NCBI GenBank assembly: GCA_018806985.1
Contig: JADANN010000149.1
Span: 186,001 to 250,000 of the forward strand
Source of the DNA: Angiostrongylus vasorum
Lineage: Eukaryota; Nematoda; Chromadorea; Rhabditida; Metastrongylidae
Length of the DNA: 64,000 nt
Direction: 5' to 3'
Shown: one piece after another, positions 1-13,124 of the stretch
How positions within the stretch are numbered: the stretch's first letter is position 1
Layout: each line of letters begins with the position of its first letter
The notes under the pieces: generated by a model
What the model saw: the letters and a program-made list of their open reading frames with translations, nothing else
Database searches by the model: none
Told to the model about the DNA's origin: nothing
Position numbers and translations under genes: made by a program

Positions 1-3000
1 CGAAGTTTTGTTTTTAAGGGTTGTGTACGAACTCATTTGGAAAACGAAGCGGAAGCTATCGATAGAAAAGCTGTTGAAAACACTGATGATCGCGACATGG
101 CAGAGCTTCTAAGTGAAATTGGGCGAGAGTCACGTCCACTCGATATGTTTCTTCTATATTTGTAGGTATTTCAGTACCTTATCAGTCTGAGAAAGCTATG
201 TGAGAAAGTGTACGCCTGTTTTTCAAAATTATCTTATGCTTAACTGGAAATTATGCTCTGGTGACGTGGCGTTTCTTTATAATTTCTTAACTTATAGATG
301 TACGTGTCTGTTTCTTAACCATTTCAGCATAGTATGTAACTTTTATGCCCCTTACTTTTTCACGGCATACACGACCGCAGTGATGCTGAGATATTTGCAA
401 AGCCTGAACTCCAGGCCAGATCGAACCACGATTGCCTTTTTCGGGGGCTCACGTAATACGCACGATACCACTGATGTCCTCGTTCGATCTGGCATAGGGT
501 CCTAGTTTTACAAATATCTCAGCATCGTAGTGGTTATATTTCACATTATACCCTGCCGTGAAAGATAATAATAGGCAATAAATAAAAAGTTAACATTGTG
601 ATTTCGACTATAACCTCAGCTTAGCTGAGTTTAATGTCAATTTGTGCTGCCCAGATCATTCCCACTGACGGATGATTGCTGATGGCACGTAAGGTAGAAA
701 ACCAGCTGAAAGAAAGGCAAAGCACGGGCCTCAATGGTACAGTGTTTAACATACGACCTCCCGGAAGAGGTAATCGCAGTTCGATCTTGCATGGAGTCCA
801 ACTTCTGCAAATGTCTCAGCATCGTTGTGGTTGTATTTCATAGCTGAGTATAGCTGAAAATGCTCATGGTTTGGTTTTTCTGCACGGATCACCTGTAATC
901 CTGGCCGTGATCGTAAATGTTTCAGGGAAGGGAAGATTCAAACTTCACTTGGAGTTTCACAAGCTGCTGCTGAAACAATGAAGGAAGTACTAAAAATGGA
1001 CTCTCGGTTTTGGCCTGCATGGGAAGAGCTGGTTCATTTAATCGAGAGTGTCGACGAAATTGCTGCCTGCAAGGCTTTATGCACCAAGAGTTCAGACTCG
1101 TCATGGATGCCGGATTGGTTCGAGAGTCTAGCGTTATCACGGTTCCATATGGATAGGTGCTGTCATTTATGGCTTTTCCTTGCCTTCTGTTCTACCTCAC
1201 TTTTAGAAATGTTCTATTTTCTGCCACCGTCAAATCAGCTTGTTTTCAGCGATGCTCTAAAAAAAGCTGAACTTCTCATGTCACGTGGGCTTCCAGGAAT
1301 TCCTATGATATTGACACAGGTCGCTGCTTGTTCGAATCATCTACATGGTCAGTTAACTATCTAAACGTTCGCCAAATTCTTGAGTATAAATTTGCATCTT
1401 TCTTCGAAGCACTGAACTATTTTTAATACTTCATGATGTTTAATGATTTCATATGTCTTTCAACTTCTTTATTACTTGTTTCATTTCCTGTTAAAGTTTC
1501 GGCTTTTTTTTTCAGATCATGAGAAAACGGTTGAACTGTTCAAATGCATTCGGTCGATGGATCCGCTTAGAATTGATCATATGAATCTATATTCAGATTC
1601 ACTTTATATTCGCGGCGATCGTGTTCAACTGTGTGATCTAGCGCATTCGTTTTTTGAAACTCATAAGTTTTCATTTGAAACATGTTGTATAGTAGGTTAG
1701 TTACTATACTCCCTAAGTAATCTACTTGCGTTAACTCTTGTTCTCCAAGCTTAATTTCGTACCAGAACGCATAGATTTTTTCAGGAAATTATTACGGCCT
1801 TCGTCGCGAAAACGAACAAGCCATTCGTTTTTTTCAACGTGCACTTCGCTTGAATCCTCGTGTGGCATCTATTTGGGTATTGATTGGACATGAATTCATG
1901 GAACTAAAGAACAATGCTGCAGCTTGCATGTCATATAGAAGAGCAATAGGTAAGGCTTTCACTTTTTTACTTCCGAACCTCTCTGTGGTGGAAAAGTTGC
2001 AAAAAAATTGAAAATCATCTACAATGAATTCCTGATCTTTTCAAACTTAATCGGTAGCTTGTGTAACTTTTTCTCAATGCTGCATGGTATTAAGAAGTGG
2101 ACCCACAGGACTACCGTGGATGGTATGGACTCGGTCAAATGTACGACATCATCAAAATGCCTACATATTCATTGTACTATTATCAGCACGCCCATTTGTG
2201 CAAGTATGTAGCTTCCTTTTTCGTACGATGATTTTCTCCATCAAAAAATGCAAAGTTAAATTTTGAGAATCACAATTTTTTCTGTTCTTTTAAGACCTCA
2301 TGATTCGCGTATGCTCGTGGCGCTGGGTGATGTATACCAGAAAATGGGCCGGCTTCGAAACGCTGAGAAATGCTTCATATCTGCGTTCAAATATGGAGAT
2401 GTGGAAGGTACTGCGCTGTGGATGCTTGCCAAGTTAGCTTTCAACGGTCTATGTGTTTTACAACTTTTTGTAGTTGTAGATGTGTTTTTAGTTATCTCGT
2501 CTTTGTTTAATAATCATTCTCGATTTACGTCTGCAGTAAATTGAGGTTGGACTTCTGAGCAATACCATTTTTGCAGATTCGATGTTTAGTATTGATTGTT
2601 TCGTATTTTGTAGACGTAAATTTTAAGACTGTACGAATCCGAGAATCAAATGCAACGTGCCGCTCGTTCGTATGAGGAATATCTGCGGGAGTACCAAGAC
2701 ATTGAAGTATGATTTTTTTTTACCTTGTAGTACATTGTCTTAGACAGTGAAATGATTGAAAGGTGAAATTTACTTACAATCTTTCTTTAGGACACCGATG
2801 AGAACGTGGTATATTGTATTCAATTCCTAGCAAAGCATTACCTCGATCAACGTGATGTGGAAAAAGCGATTTTTTATGCTCAGAAGTGCTTAGATCACGA
2901 CTCGGTAGTTCTTTCGAATCATTCTTGTGAACGTAGTCAAGTCGTAGTCATGCTAACTTGTTGATATGTGATTCTGAACAAGTCTTTTTGCTGCTGAGAT

Positions 3001-3434
3001 CTACGGAATAACTTTACATATTATCCCTTAAGAAATATTATCCTAGATTTTTTCCTAGTTAAGATCTCCGAAGAGGGTCTATTTGTAATGCGAACAGCCG
3101 AAGCGATGAGGGAATGTACACTTGCTGATGTGAAATCGATTACGACAGCAGAAGACACATTCAGTTCGACTGCTCCTAGTTTTGATATTACCCAAGCGCC
3201 AAGGTTAGAGAGCAGCAAAAATTTACAGTATTTGTGATTTACACAATATGTGTTCGCGGAGAACGGTTGCACTCCTTTTTATTCAGGGCATATTTTTGTC
3301 TTGTATCGGACCGCTTTATCCTCGGATCTTTCGCGTACATTTCCATCATTTGATAGAATTGCTATTACAGTGTGGACACAACGGATGATTCTGAGATGAT
3401 GATATCAGAAGGAGAAGACGATCCATCGTTCTGA
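1..3434 (+). CDS. CDC23: CDC23/APC8, anaphase-promoting complex TPR subunit (5' partial)
   Basis: APC8/CDC23 is a TPR scaffold of the anaphase-promoting complex, the nuclear E3 ubiquitin ligase for cyclin B and securin. The C. elegans counterpart is mat-3. Exons read by splice phase: 1-161, 926-1156, 1250-1347, 1516-1695, 1785-1949, 2095-2203, 2295-2432, 2628-2706, 2791-2904, 3064-3203, 3371-3434. They join in frame into 492 codons and a TGA stop. TPR helices follow the family order: HEKTVELFKCIRSMDPLRID (exon 4), NYYGLRRENEQAIRFFQRAL (exon 5), DYRGWYGLGQMYDIIKMP (exon 6), DSRMLVALGDVYQKMGRL (exon 7). The tail is acidic and ends DDPSF. The human protein is 597 residues, so roughly the first 100-150 residues lie upstream of the window. 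Intron 1 (764 bp) is inflated by family C repeats. Identity rests on recalled family sequence; exon edges are inferred. Confidence 0.93.
366..590. repeat. Family C SINE fragments, inverted pair, in CDC23 intron 1
   Basis: A minus-oriented tail at about 378-423 (gatgctgagatatttgcaaa) faces a plus-oriented tail at about 483-533 (acaaatatctcagcatcgta), followed by the usual 3' end with an ataaataaaaag stretch near 580. The arms are imperfectly complementary and could fold in the pre-mRNA. It lies wholly within the intron. Confidence 0.75.
600..860 (+). repeat. Family C SINE, diverged, in CDC23 intron 1
   Basis: This has the full order of family C parts: a 5' block (cctcagcttagctg), a middle block (gacggatgattgctgatggc), a tRNA-like part (gcctcaatggtacagtgtttaac followed by gcagttcgatcttgc) and a tail (caaatgtctcagcatcgttg). 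It follows the previous inverted pair directly, so the intron holds a small cluster of the family. Confidence 0.7.
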
Positions 3435-5069
3435 CGTTCATCTAATGACTGCCCTGAACCATGCAACACTTCTCCGAAGACCTCGAATATATAACTTGTA
3501 TTGTTTGAACAAAGGGATATAAATTTCCAGCTTGCTTCGGAAGATTATTTAGTCAAGATTTTAGAACGTCTATAGTCCTAACTGCTGTGTACTGCAAGGT
3601 GAGCACTAATAATACGTTTGAAATTCTACTACGTCTAACTACTATGTTGGGAACTCTGCTTGTGATGAATGCTGCATGCACCACACACATACAACTCCAA
3701 TATCGTTAAAAAGGACAACAATTCATACACCATTTAACGTGCTGTACTTTCTTGGGATCTCCTAAGCTACTGTGTTACGATACTTCCAATCATGATACTG
3801 GAATAAGTTGACGTTAAATCCGCTACATTTTCTACATTCCGTGGGAATACACTTGTTCCGAATAGATCACCGTCACTCTATTTAATATGAAGGTCTATTT
3901 ATTAAAACAAGCATACACACGACATAATATGATAACAGAAACAGACGACACAGTAATCTACAACATGGACTAGCCCATACAGAGTTACAGCTAAGTAAGA
4001 CAGCTGCTTAAGAAATAAAGACACTCAAGAGGTGGTATTTTTCCGCCTTGTCCCTGTAATACTATATTAGTCGATATCGAGGTTTTAGTTCAGATACACA
4101 TCACATACAAAACAAATGGATATTACGCTGTGTTTTCTAGCCTGCACTACTTATATGACAATTTATAACATTGATTAATTAAATTGGTTTTGATTAATTG
4201 TAGCACCTAAATAGTATGCATAATCATCTGGCCCGTAAACGAAGAGCACTCGGTTAAATTGTGAAGTGAAAAGAACCTTTGAATGCGAACAGAGCGGACA
4301 GACGTGGTGCTTTAAGGGTACGACAATACCTTTGCTGATTGCTATGTCTATCACGGTATTCTGATACATATCTGGATATTTCGAATCATTATTGGAGCGT
4401 TTCCGATTCTTTTAAGCATCAAATACGATATTGTCGCTTTAAGGCAATGATCCCAATACTCTGGCCGCCCACATATACGGTAACAGACATTAGATCGTCT
4501 TCACTTCCTCTTTACCGCCATTTAGTGAGTTCTGCGACGGGGAATTACTGATCAGCGCTTGCTCAATGACCGAACTCGGTATGCCGCCAACGGACTTCGC
4601 CTAAAATTTGAATTCACGAGTATTGTAAGACAGAATTACACAAAAGGACGAGAACCGCAAAGGCTCGTTTCTTCTTAATCAACTAGTAACTGCGATAGGT
4701 GGTAGGTACCTCTACTTCCATTCCTAAGGTATAATTTATGTCATAAGAAGCAATATAATCGAATAAATCTATCAGAACGTCGGATATTATGTGGAATTGA
4801 AAACTACATGGTAAAGAGCCTTAGTTAACGAGCCTTTAAGCCATAACGCTACGGCGCTGTTTTGTGTGGCTAGCCCAGTCGAATACCAGCAATTCTTCGT
4901 CGGCTGAGGTTCTGGATTTTGGATAATAAAAATGTCTCACTAACTAGAGTGCTTTACGAGTTCTGAACATGACATAATTGTAGAACAAGCCCTCCCCTAC
5001 CGTTCTGTAGGTATGGGTGATATGTACACTACAATTTACTATGTGTTATTACAGTCCATTACGCAAATA
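3435..5069. other. Intergenic, CDC23 3' flank; no gene seen
   Basis: AT-rich sequence with frequent stops in all frames. It must contain the CDC23 3' UTR. An aataaa hexamer near 4013 is a possible but distant polyadenylation signal. The longest open frame is 70 codons at 4339-4551 and has no recognisable features. No known repeat was recognised. Confidence 0.5.
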
Positions 5070-5347
5070 CAGGGGCGCGTGTGGCGCAGTGGTCGGAGGC
5101 GCTCTGTAATACACTTGGGATCGATAGCCGCGCGCCAGGCCCACTAAGCACTCCAGCCCTCCGAGGTCGTCAAATTGGTACCACAGTTGTCTGGGAGGAT
5201 AGCACCACTGACTCGATGCATCCGTAGGATACCGTGAGTCATCGTAAAGGCAAGATATGCATTCAGTCACCTCCAACGGTGCTTAATGAAGTCGAATGCA
5301 TGGCGTATTCCTCAGAGACTGAACAACGCCGAGAGCTTTATTCTTTG
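5070..5347 (+). repeat. Family A tRNA-derived SINE
   Basis: It begins gcgcgtgtggcgcagtggtc, a tRNA A-box-like start. A diverged B-box-like block (gggatcgatagcc) lies about 40 bp later. The body has the family landmarks caaattggtaccac, gtctgggaggatagcac and catcgtaaaggcaagatatg. The 3' end is gccgagagctttattc. Other copies at 7.5, 34.8, 42.0 and 58.6 kb share the same order. Confidence 0.8.
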
Positions 5348-5484
5348 TATTTTTGTGAAAATACATTGCTGTTAGCACTTGGAAGTACTTTGCACCTTAT
5401 GTTGAATCTATTTTGATGTTTTATATATCCGCACATTTCCTACAATGACTCAACAACATCAGTTCATAAGAACATATTTTTTAT

Positions 5485-5860
5485 TTATTTTTTTAAATTT
5501 TATTTGACCCGTCTTCACGTCTGCTGTGTGGATCCCGCACTTCCCACATTCAGTTCATTTCCTCGCATTCACCATCCACAAGTATCTTCCAACTTTTCGT
5601 GCGACTTCGGTTGCTGCTTGAGGATTTTCATTTCATCTTGAATTTCGTAGAATGCGTGTGGAGCGGTTCTCCCTGGAGCGCTGAGATAGCCGAGCTGGAC
5701 CGTTCCCAACTGGAATGCATAGAGTGATTTTAAATCCGTTACCACTTTCCAGACCTCGGAGCGATGAGAGGCTTGGTTGGCCTGAAGCGGAATCGAACTA
5801 GTACTATACTCGTGATGAAGGACATCACCACCACTCTGGTATCCGCCCCCCTAAGACAAA
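5485..5860 (-). repeat. Family B tRNA-derived SINE
   Basis: On the minus strand the copy starts near 5855 with a tRNA-like head, including an AGTTCGATTCC-like B box (forward ggaatcgaactagt at about 5790-5803). Family landmarks follow: gacctcggagcgatgagagg (forward), ctgagatagccgagctgg and cttgaggattttcatttcatc. It ends at the forward A/T-rich tttattttattt near 5490. Confidence 0.8.
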
Positions 5861-5865
5861 TTATA

Positions 5866-6635
5866 ATGGTCGCATAAATATGTTTCTCAGGTATGCCTGT
5901 GAAGGATGAAGAGTGGAAAATTTGACGTTACTAGGTTTTCTGTGGAAACCATTAAATAGTTTCCGTTCAAACTTTGGCGCTTTATTATTAGATAAGGTTT
6001 TGAGCAAATGTGCTTAAGCAACATAGCATTTCACTAGACTGATTCGGCCCTACACTTTCTCATTAATGCTTTTTGCGTTTAAATTGTCTTCTATTTGGAA
6101 TATTAAAAATCTGAGCGAAATTGACGCACGAATTGAAACTTGAATAGAAAGCCGCGGAAATAATTCTCAATACTAATGGTTCATTTTGTTCATCAAACAG
6201 GAGCAATATTGGTGAAGTTCGTGATAGAGATGAAAACAATAAAAGTGGGAAGAGCATGACGATCCGCAGTCACCGACGATAGCCGGTTAGCACAAGTTGT
6301 GTAAAGTGGATCCACGTAGAACTCTTTCAACAACTTCAAGAAGACTTAAGCTACAAGCTGAGAAGGAAACTACTGTAGAGGTGAATCGAAAAGACTCGAC
6401 AGACAAGTACCGCGAAAACTACGCGAATAATAAATAGATTTCTGCACAACCAAAAAACAATCCACTTGTCGATCGTATTATGACATTGAGAGTAGAATAA
6501 GTTTGGTACAACATAATGTTCTGTGCAAAAAAAGTGAATGGAGAAGGATGATACACCTAAAGACTTGTCGAATCCAAATTCTCACAGAATTTGTTGGCAA
6601 TGGTGAAAGGTAGATGTTACAATCCACTATCCTTT
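5866..6635. other. Intergenic, no gene or repeat recognised
   Basis: AT-rich sequence between two minus-oriented family B SINEs. The minus-strand open frame at 6063-6257 (64 codons) has no motif. Nothing here could be assigned. Confidence 0.4.
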
Positions 6636-6639
6636 ATTA

Positions 6640-7015
6640 TTTTTCCCATTTGTCCAATCCGCCTTCACATCTACTGTGCGGATTCCAGCATTTCTAGCAT
6701 TAAACTCGTTTCTTCGCAACGATTATCGAAGAAGGTCCTCAGACTTTTCACGCCTGGGTTCGGATACTGCTTGAGGACTGTCGTATTCTTTATGAAAGCC
6801 CGCTGAATGTTGGTGGAGTAGATTCTCCCTAGAGTCCTCAGACAGCCAAGCTAGTGCGTTCCAACTTTACTGTAGAGAGTAAACCCTCCCCCATAAAACT
6901 CTGGTGAAAAAAATTCCCGACCCTGGGGATGAGAGGATTGGTGAGCCTGGAGGTGACTCAACCAGAACCGTGCTTGTGATGAACGCCATCACTACCACTG
7001 CTCTATCCATCTCCT
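6640..7015 (-). repeat. Family B tRNA-derived SINE
   Basis: A second minus-oriented family B copy, about 780 bp beyond the first. Forward landmarks are cttcacatctactgtgcgga, ctgcttgaggactgtcg, gattctccctagagtcctcag and ccagaaccgtgcttgtgatg. It is more diverged than the 5.5 kb copy. The spacer on its other side (7021-7494) has no recognisable gene. Confidence 0.75.
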
Positions 7016-7494
7016 TATAATTCATTAAAATTCTACTAATTCGGGAAAAAAACCACTACAACTGAGAATTATTGTTAGAAAATCCATGAAACACACTAAG
7101 AGTTGTAACATCGATTAACGATATTGGTCAATCGGATGAAATTTATTTTGTTGCACAAGCAAGAATTAAGATACGATACTCGACTTCACCCCAGCTTGCT
7201 CACTGGACCTCCGGCAAACCTCTTTTCCAAGAAATTCGAGAACTACTTTTTCAGAAAAAAGCCAGCTGCAAGTTAAAAATGTCTTCGGTACCTTCGTGGA
7301 CATCAATTTACCTATCAAGGGATAAATGAGCGTATACGAGAAAAAAAAGTACAAATTGTGTAAGTAATAAACTAAATTGTGGAAGTTCTTGTTTTAATGA
7401 AAAATATTATTTGAAGTTGGAAGCCTGTTTCTAATTTTTTGGATATTCAAGTTCCACACTGTCGTATAATACCATTACATAGAGACACAAAAAA

Positions 7495-7770
7495 TTAAGG
7501 ATAAAGCTCTCTGAGTTGACCAAACCCTGAGGGATGCGTCATGCATTAGACTTCAATAAGCATCGTTAGAAATGACTGAATGCATATCTGACCTATACAA
7601 TGACTCGCGGTGGACTGCCGATGTATCGAGTCAGTGCTATTATCCTCCCGAACAAGTCTGGTATCAATTTGCCCACCCCCGAAGAGATGGCAGGCTTGGT
7701 GAACCTTGGGCGCGAAGATAGATCCCATGTGTATTGCAGGGCACCTCCGACCACTGCGCTACACGTCACA
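7495..7770 (-). repeat. Family A tRNA-derived SINE
   Basis: Minus-oriented copy. Forward it reads from the 3' end (ggataaagctctctgagttg) through tacaatgactcgcggtgg and ctggtatcaatttgcccacc to the tRNA-like head (ccaccactgcgctacac form, here ccgaccactgcgctacac). It lies about 60 bp beyond the 3' end of the nucleoredoxin-like coding region and may overlap its 3' UTR. Confidence 0.8.
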
Positions 7771-7829
7771 TAGGGACATAGTCACCGAAAAATACACTGT
7801 GTACCTGCTAATGCTCCTTTACGTGGACG

Positions 7830-10800
7830 TTAATTATGGTGCTTTAAAGGTAACAAATGACTTGAACAATGACGAACCGCACTTTGAGTAGTCACTGGCA
7901 GTGGTACCCACTGTAGTCGTCCAGCACGATATTCGCCAACAAACTCATTTAATACCGCTTCCGAAACGTCTGGTCGTTCACATACGCACAACTGACCGGC
8001 TAATCCATCTACTATGCAGATTAAAGGCAGTTCAACGTCGCCCAGACCAAGAATAGACTCGAGGATCTGGAAATTAAGCTGTCGTTTTTTTTCATGAATT
8101 GAATGCATAAGCACACAAGTAGTAACTTTTCAGAAAGGATAGAGAAGCAAACAGCTAATCGTCCTATAGCTGTTAACTTCACCTAGACCAAAGTACTAAA
8201 ACTAAAACAGATGTCAATTTTATGTTCTTTCTATAGAAAAGAAGATTACTTGAACATTTATATAACACTATTCATTTCACTCGCAACCTGCTGGTTGGGT
8301 AAGATTTTCATCGACTGCAAAGCCGTGTTAGAACATTCCCAAGCCAGTATGCCGTCACCATTCGTGATCTAGTGACTGATGCGTTGATAGGATTGCAATG
8401 ATTCCAACTTTACTTCGAGCTGATTTTGCAGATGGAAATGTGGATGTATACGCGACATAGGAAAAATGTCAAGTATAGTTCTAGCTGTTTTAAGACAGGA
8501 TTCGCATTAAGATGTCAGCTCATCAGGAACATGGTAACAATGCATGTAATACTAGTCATAATATTAGCAAAAAAATGTAGGAATTGAATTAGAATGAAGT
8601 AAAATTAGGAAAAAAGTATTAAGGCAAACTGGTGAAAGAAAATGAAATTAGGATATCGGTCTATCGGATAACTCTCACATGATCACAGATCGGATCTTCA
8701 CCCGTGTACAGCAGCTGCAATGGATCCGCCTGTGGAGGTATCGGTAGATCTGATCCCATTGAGCTAAAAAATATCGAATTAGGAGAACTTGAAAGTGCAT
8801 TTGTTCACGAATGTGCCAAAATCTAATCTAATTCATAAGGAGCACTTATGAAAAGTTGGACTAAAAGTGAGTGATAACCACTTTAGAACTGTTCTTGCTG
8901 AACCATGTTTTCAGAATATAACAGCACCTGCACTCCTCACTGCTCGCAGATTTAGAGATTCCACTGCTTGGTTCTGAGTTCTCATCGCTTTTCCTTTCAA
9001 GCTCTTCGATACGACGCTCTGCGATCTTTAACCGTTCCTCAAAAAGCCGCTTTGATAGCGTGTCCATCACAGACAGGGAAAACTGTATATCGTCCGGCGA
9101 ACCTTCTGGAACACACTAACGTTTTCGAATATACAAAACGAAAGATCGAGAGCAACTCAAAATACACAAAAATATGTGTTATATTAGACGGAAACGGAAT
9201 AGTTTAGATGAAATCTGCCTCCAACTTTTTCCTTTGAAAAGCAACAGATGAACATAAACTATCGAACCTGTAAAAAGTATTAGTGATGGCTCATCTCTCA
9301 GGCGACAAACTGTGAATTCATTCAGTTCGTACAACGGACGAGGCCCCCAGGGGAAATAAGTGCCATCCGAATCCTCCAACAATGACGAGCGACCGTGATT
9401 CGTTATCACACGCCCAGCGGAATCGAGAAGAATCAAGGATGGTATACCTGATATTGATAATGTTCCTACGAATACGTTTAAAAAAGGACCTAATCAAGAT
9501 GAAAAGTTAGATGAGAAAAAATGAAATTAAAAGAAAATCTTCACAAGCTTACCACTGATATTAAAGACTCTCGTTAGCGCGATAGTTTTAGATGGGTCGT
9601 AAGTGAATGAGTACCAAGGCATCTGAAACACAAATGTTGTCAAGAAGGTGTCCCACTACCAACATGGTATGGCCATATAGAGTAATTTTTTGTTCTAGGA
9701 TTTGAACACCATTTTATCCCAACTCACCCACCAGTCGTTAAATTAGCGGCTTTCAACAACACCACAGTGCCTTCTCCTATTCTCTCAAAAAGTTGTGTTC
9801 ATTTTCAAAATTCTTCTCGATTCTCGAACTGCAAATGTTGGATTACAAATTCCCAAATGTCCCAGACACCAGAATTCTCTGGGAAGATAAAAGCACTGAT
9901 GGCAGGCCCCTGTAGAAACTATTAGGAAATTCTCTACCCTATATTATCACCGTGTGTCCTATGATATATGTACATTGTGCTACAAGGTTAAACTTCTAGC
10001 AGTACGTGCAGAATGTGTCACAGCAGCTGACTCGATTTCTTACTTCATAGCAGGCTGGAATGTGTTCGTAAGCCTTTTGTATGTCAACATCTTCACGACC
10101 GTAAAAAACGTTTGTTAGGAATGGTCACAGCTTTTGCAGTAACATCTGCCTTCTGTCGGTATTAAGCAATCGCATAAAGAATCATATATGAATTCAAACA
10201 GCTCTACAATGCTTAATGGAGTCTGATGCGTGGTGTAGCTTTGCAGGATTGACCAACGTAGAACACCTTATTCTCATTCTTTAACAATTTCCCTTCTGTA
10301 AATATAATGATGTCATGCTCACTCTTTACTACAAAAATATACATAATGCGGGTAAAATACAAAGCGTTCGGCGTTGGTCCATTCCTTAGAGAGACGTCAT
10401 GCATTCGATTCCATTCATGGCATCGTTAGAGGCTGAATGCTTGTTTCGTCAATACGGTAAAATGCAGGGGCGTATCGCTGTATCAAACCAGTGCTTCTAT
10501 CCTCTCAGACAAATCTGGTACCAATTTGCCTACCCCGAAGAGATGAAAAGCTTGCGGAGCCCGAGACGCGGGATCTAACCAACAACTAAGCCACTATGCA
10601 CTGCAGGAAATCTCTAACCATTACGCTATATGGGTTCCTCTTCTTAAAAATATACATGTCAACATAGTAAGAGGAAGTATAGGGAACATGATATTTTCAA
10701 GATATTACAGCTTTATATCTAATATAAAGAAGCAAGGTTTCACCTTATGAAACTCCTAAAATTGCGCTATATGCGCTGGCTCCTTGAGCTTGAGAATTGT

Positions 10801-13066
10801 TTTAAGAACGTTAGCCATACCTGCGTGATGAATTGATCAAATGCCTCTTGTGTCCGATCAGAAGAACAAAATACAATCTCTAATGAGATTCCTCTTGCCT
10901 TCATCTTCTCGTATACGGGTGCCAGTTGCTTCACCCATTGACGGCATGGAGGACACTGGAAAAACCCTTCAAAAGAAAACATACCAAACAACATTAGAAC
11001 TTTTAGAATAACACTTGAATCTCTCTAGAGTGGCCAGCATCTCAATGCATTACAAACCAATCCTTCCGAATGAAGAGACTTAAAAGAAAAAGAAAATCTC
11101 GGCGAAATAAGACATTAATTGCAAGAGTACACAGAATATCTCAATAAACACACATTTACACGCTTTCAATTCGCATTGCCTAAAAACTTAGGTAAACTTC
11201 ATAGAACAAAAAAAGTCCATGAAGCACGATATAAAGCGAAGCAAATAATTCTCATCCTAGTGTTTGATGAGCAAACACGAAGTTCGAATTGCAACACTTG
11301 TTAATCTGACGTTTCGGCAGTTCCTCCTTCTTCAGAGCAGTTTTGCTCTGTGTCAGTATTCCGGCTATTTGATGCAGACCAGACATTTCTCGACCATGTA
11401 ATACCCTGTGAGGCCAATCTCTACCAAATAACTGGAAGGCCTACAAAGAGCAAAATGGGTCCAAAGAACGCGAAACCGCTAAGACGTCAGCTATTCTGTA
11501 TTAATAAATGCTGTAATACCAACTTCGTGTGTGTTCGTCAAGAAAAAACAGTGAATTGTTGACCAATGTCGAGGTCATAATAAAGTCGGCGTTGGGATAC
11601 ATATCTTAATATGTATGTAGAAAGTATTGAACTTTACCCATTGTGCGCCAAACAACAATCCACGGACAGTTGCCTTAATTGCGGAAAAATCAGAGACTTC
11701 TACTGCCCCATTTACGCGACGCAAGGTGTTTCCGTTAAGAACTTCAGATACAGATGGAGGCCACCTGAAATTGTCGACGGATATCAACTAAAATCTACTA
11801 ATTTTTTCTCAGATGAGAGGATTAAACAAGCTAGTTTGAGCAGTAAGCTTTTGTTAATCTTATTGGCGTATTCTTAAGTGGCGAACTGGACGTTAACATT
11901 AAAACTTCCAGAACGACTTTATACTTAAATTCAGCCCCAGGTGGATTTAGCAAAGTTGATAACTCGTCATCCCCTCGTATCTCTGCACTACCTGTATTCA
12001 CCTAAACATCCATGAATAAGCAAGCGGACGGATGTGCTTGCATCTACCTACGCGAATGCTATCTTTCACTTCAATTCCGCTAAAAGGATGCGACCAATCA
12101 AGTCACCTTATCAACGTTTTAAGACACAGAACGAATATTGTGACTGAACGCAATGGCCTACATTTGTTAAGCGATAAACGTCTGATATTGATGGGCAAGT
12201 TATTTAGGCAATCAACACGTCCAGGTTTATGTGCACCAGGATTGTGGACCAGTAGTTGAAAAAATCCTTTAATGAGGGAGTATCTTCTCATTTCAGTCTG
12301 TCTGATGATGTCATATTTCATCTTAGATTACCATACTAGCATCCATGCATTCAAACTGGTCATGGTCAATATCTTATTTTTTTACATGACCCATCTTCAC
12401 ATCTTCTGTGCGGGTCCCAGCACTTCTTGCATACTCTTCGGTCCCGCGCATCCATCATTCAATTTCTCCAAACTACTCGCGTGTTCTTTTGCTGCTACTT
12501 GAAGATTTCGTCTTCTTTATGAATGTCGTTAAATGGTGCTCGAGTTGAATCTCCACAGAGCCATGAAATAGCCGGGTTAGAGTGTTCCCACTTAGGTTGC
12601 CGTTAGGCGACTTTTTCCCACACAACTCTAACACTAACTTCCCGACCCCCGAAGGGATAAGAGGTTTGCGTGCTCGGAACGGTATCCAACCACAACCGTG
12701 CGCGTAATGGACAGCACCACTATCACTTTTCCAGGAGCTGACAGAAAGGCGAAACCAAGGAACCGCACGGTGTGGTGGTGAACGCGTTAGCCCTCCCAGA
12801 AGGGTAATAGCGCGTTCGTTCCCCACCGCCGAAACCTGCGGTCTAGCGTTTGCAATACTCAGCATCACTGTGGTTGTATTTTCCAGGATAGTCATCACAG
12901 TGCTTCCAAATTTAGAAGTTGAACTTCAATAGAACGTTATCATATCGATGCTCTTATAAGATGAGAAGAATGAGTGCACTTGTTTTTATAGTTTTTGATA
13001 ATATACGTTGATTTGCAGCTTCCAAGCTTCGTAATGAAGGTCTGGTGTACCATGAGTATGTGTGCA

Positions 13067-13124
<58 letters not shown>

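Noticed and set aside
12473..12898. 141-codon minus-strand open frame
   Set aside because: It is composed of SINE sequence (family B and part of C).
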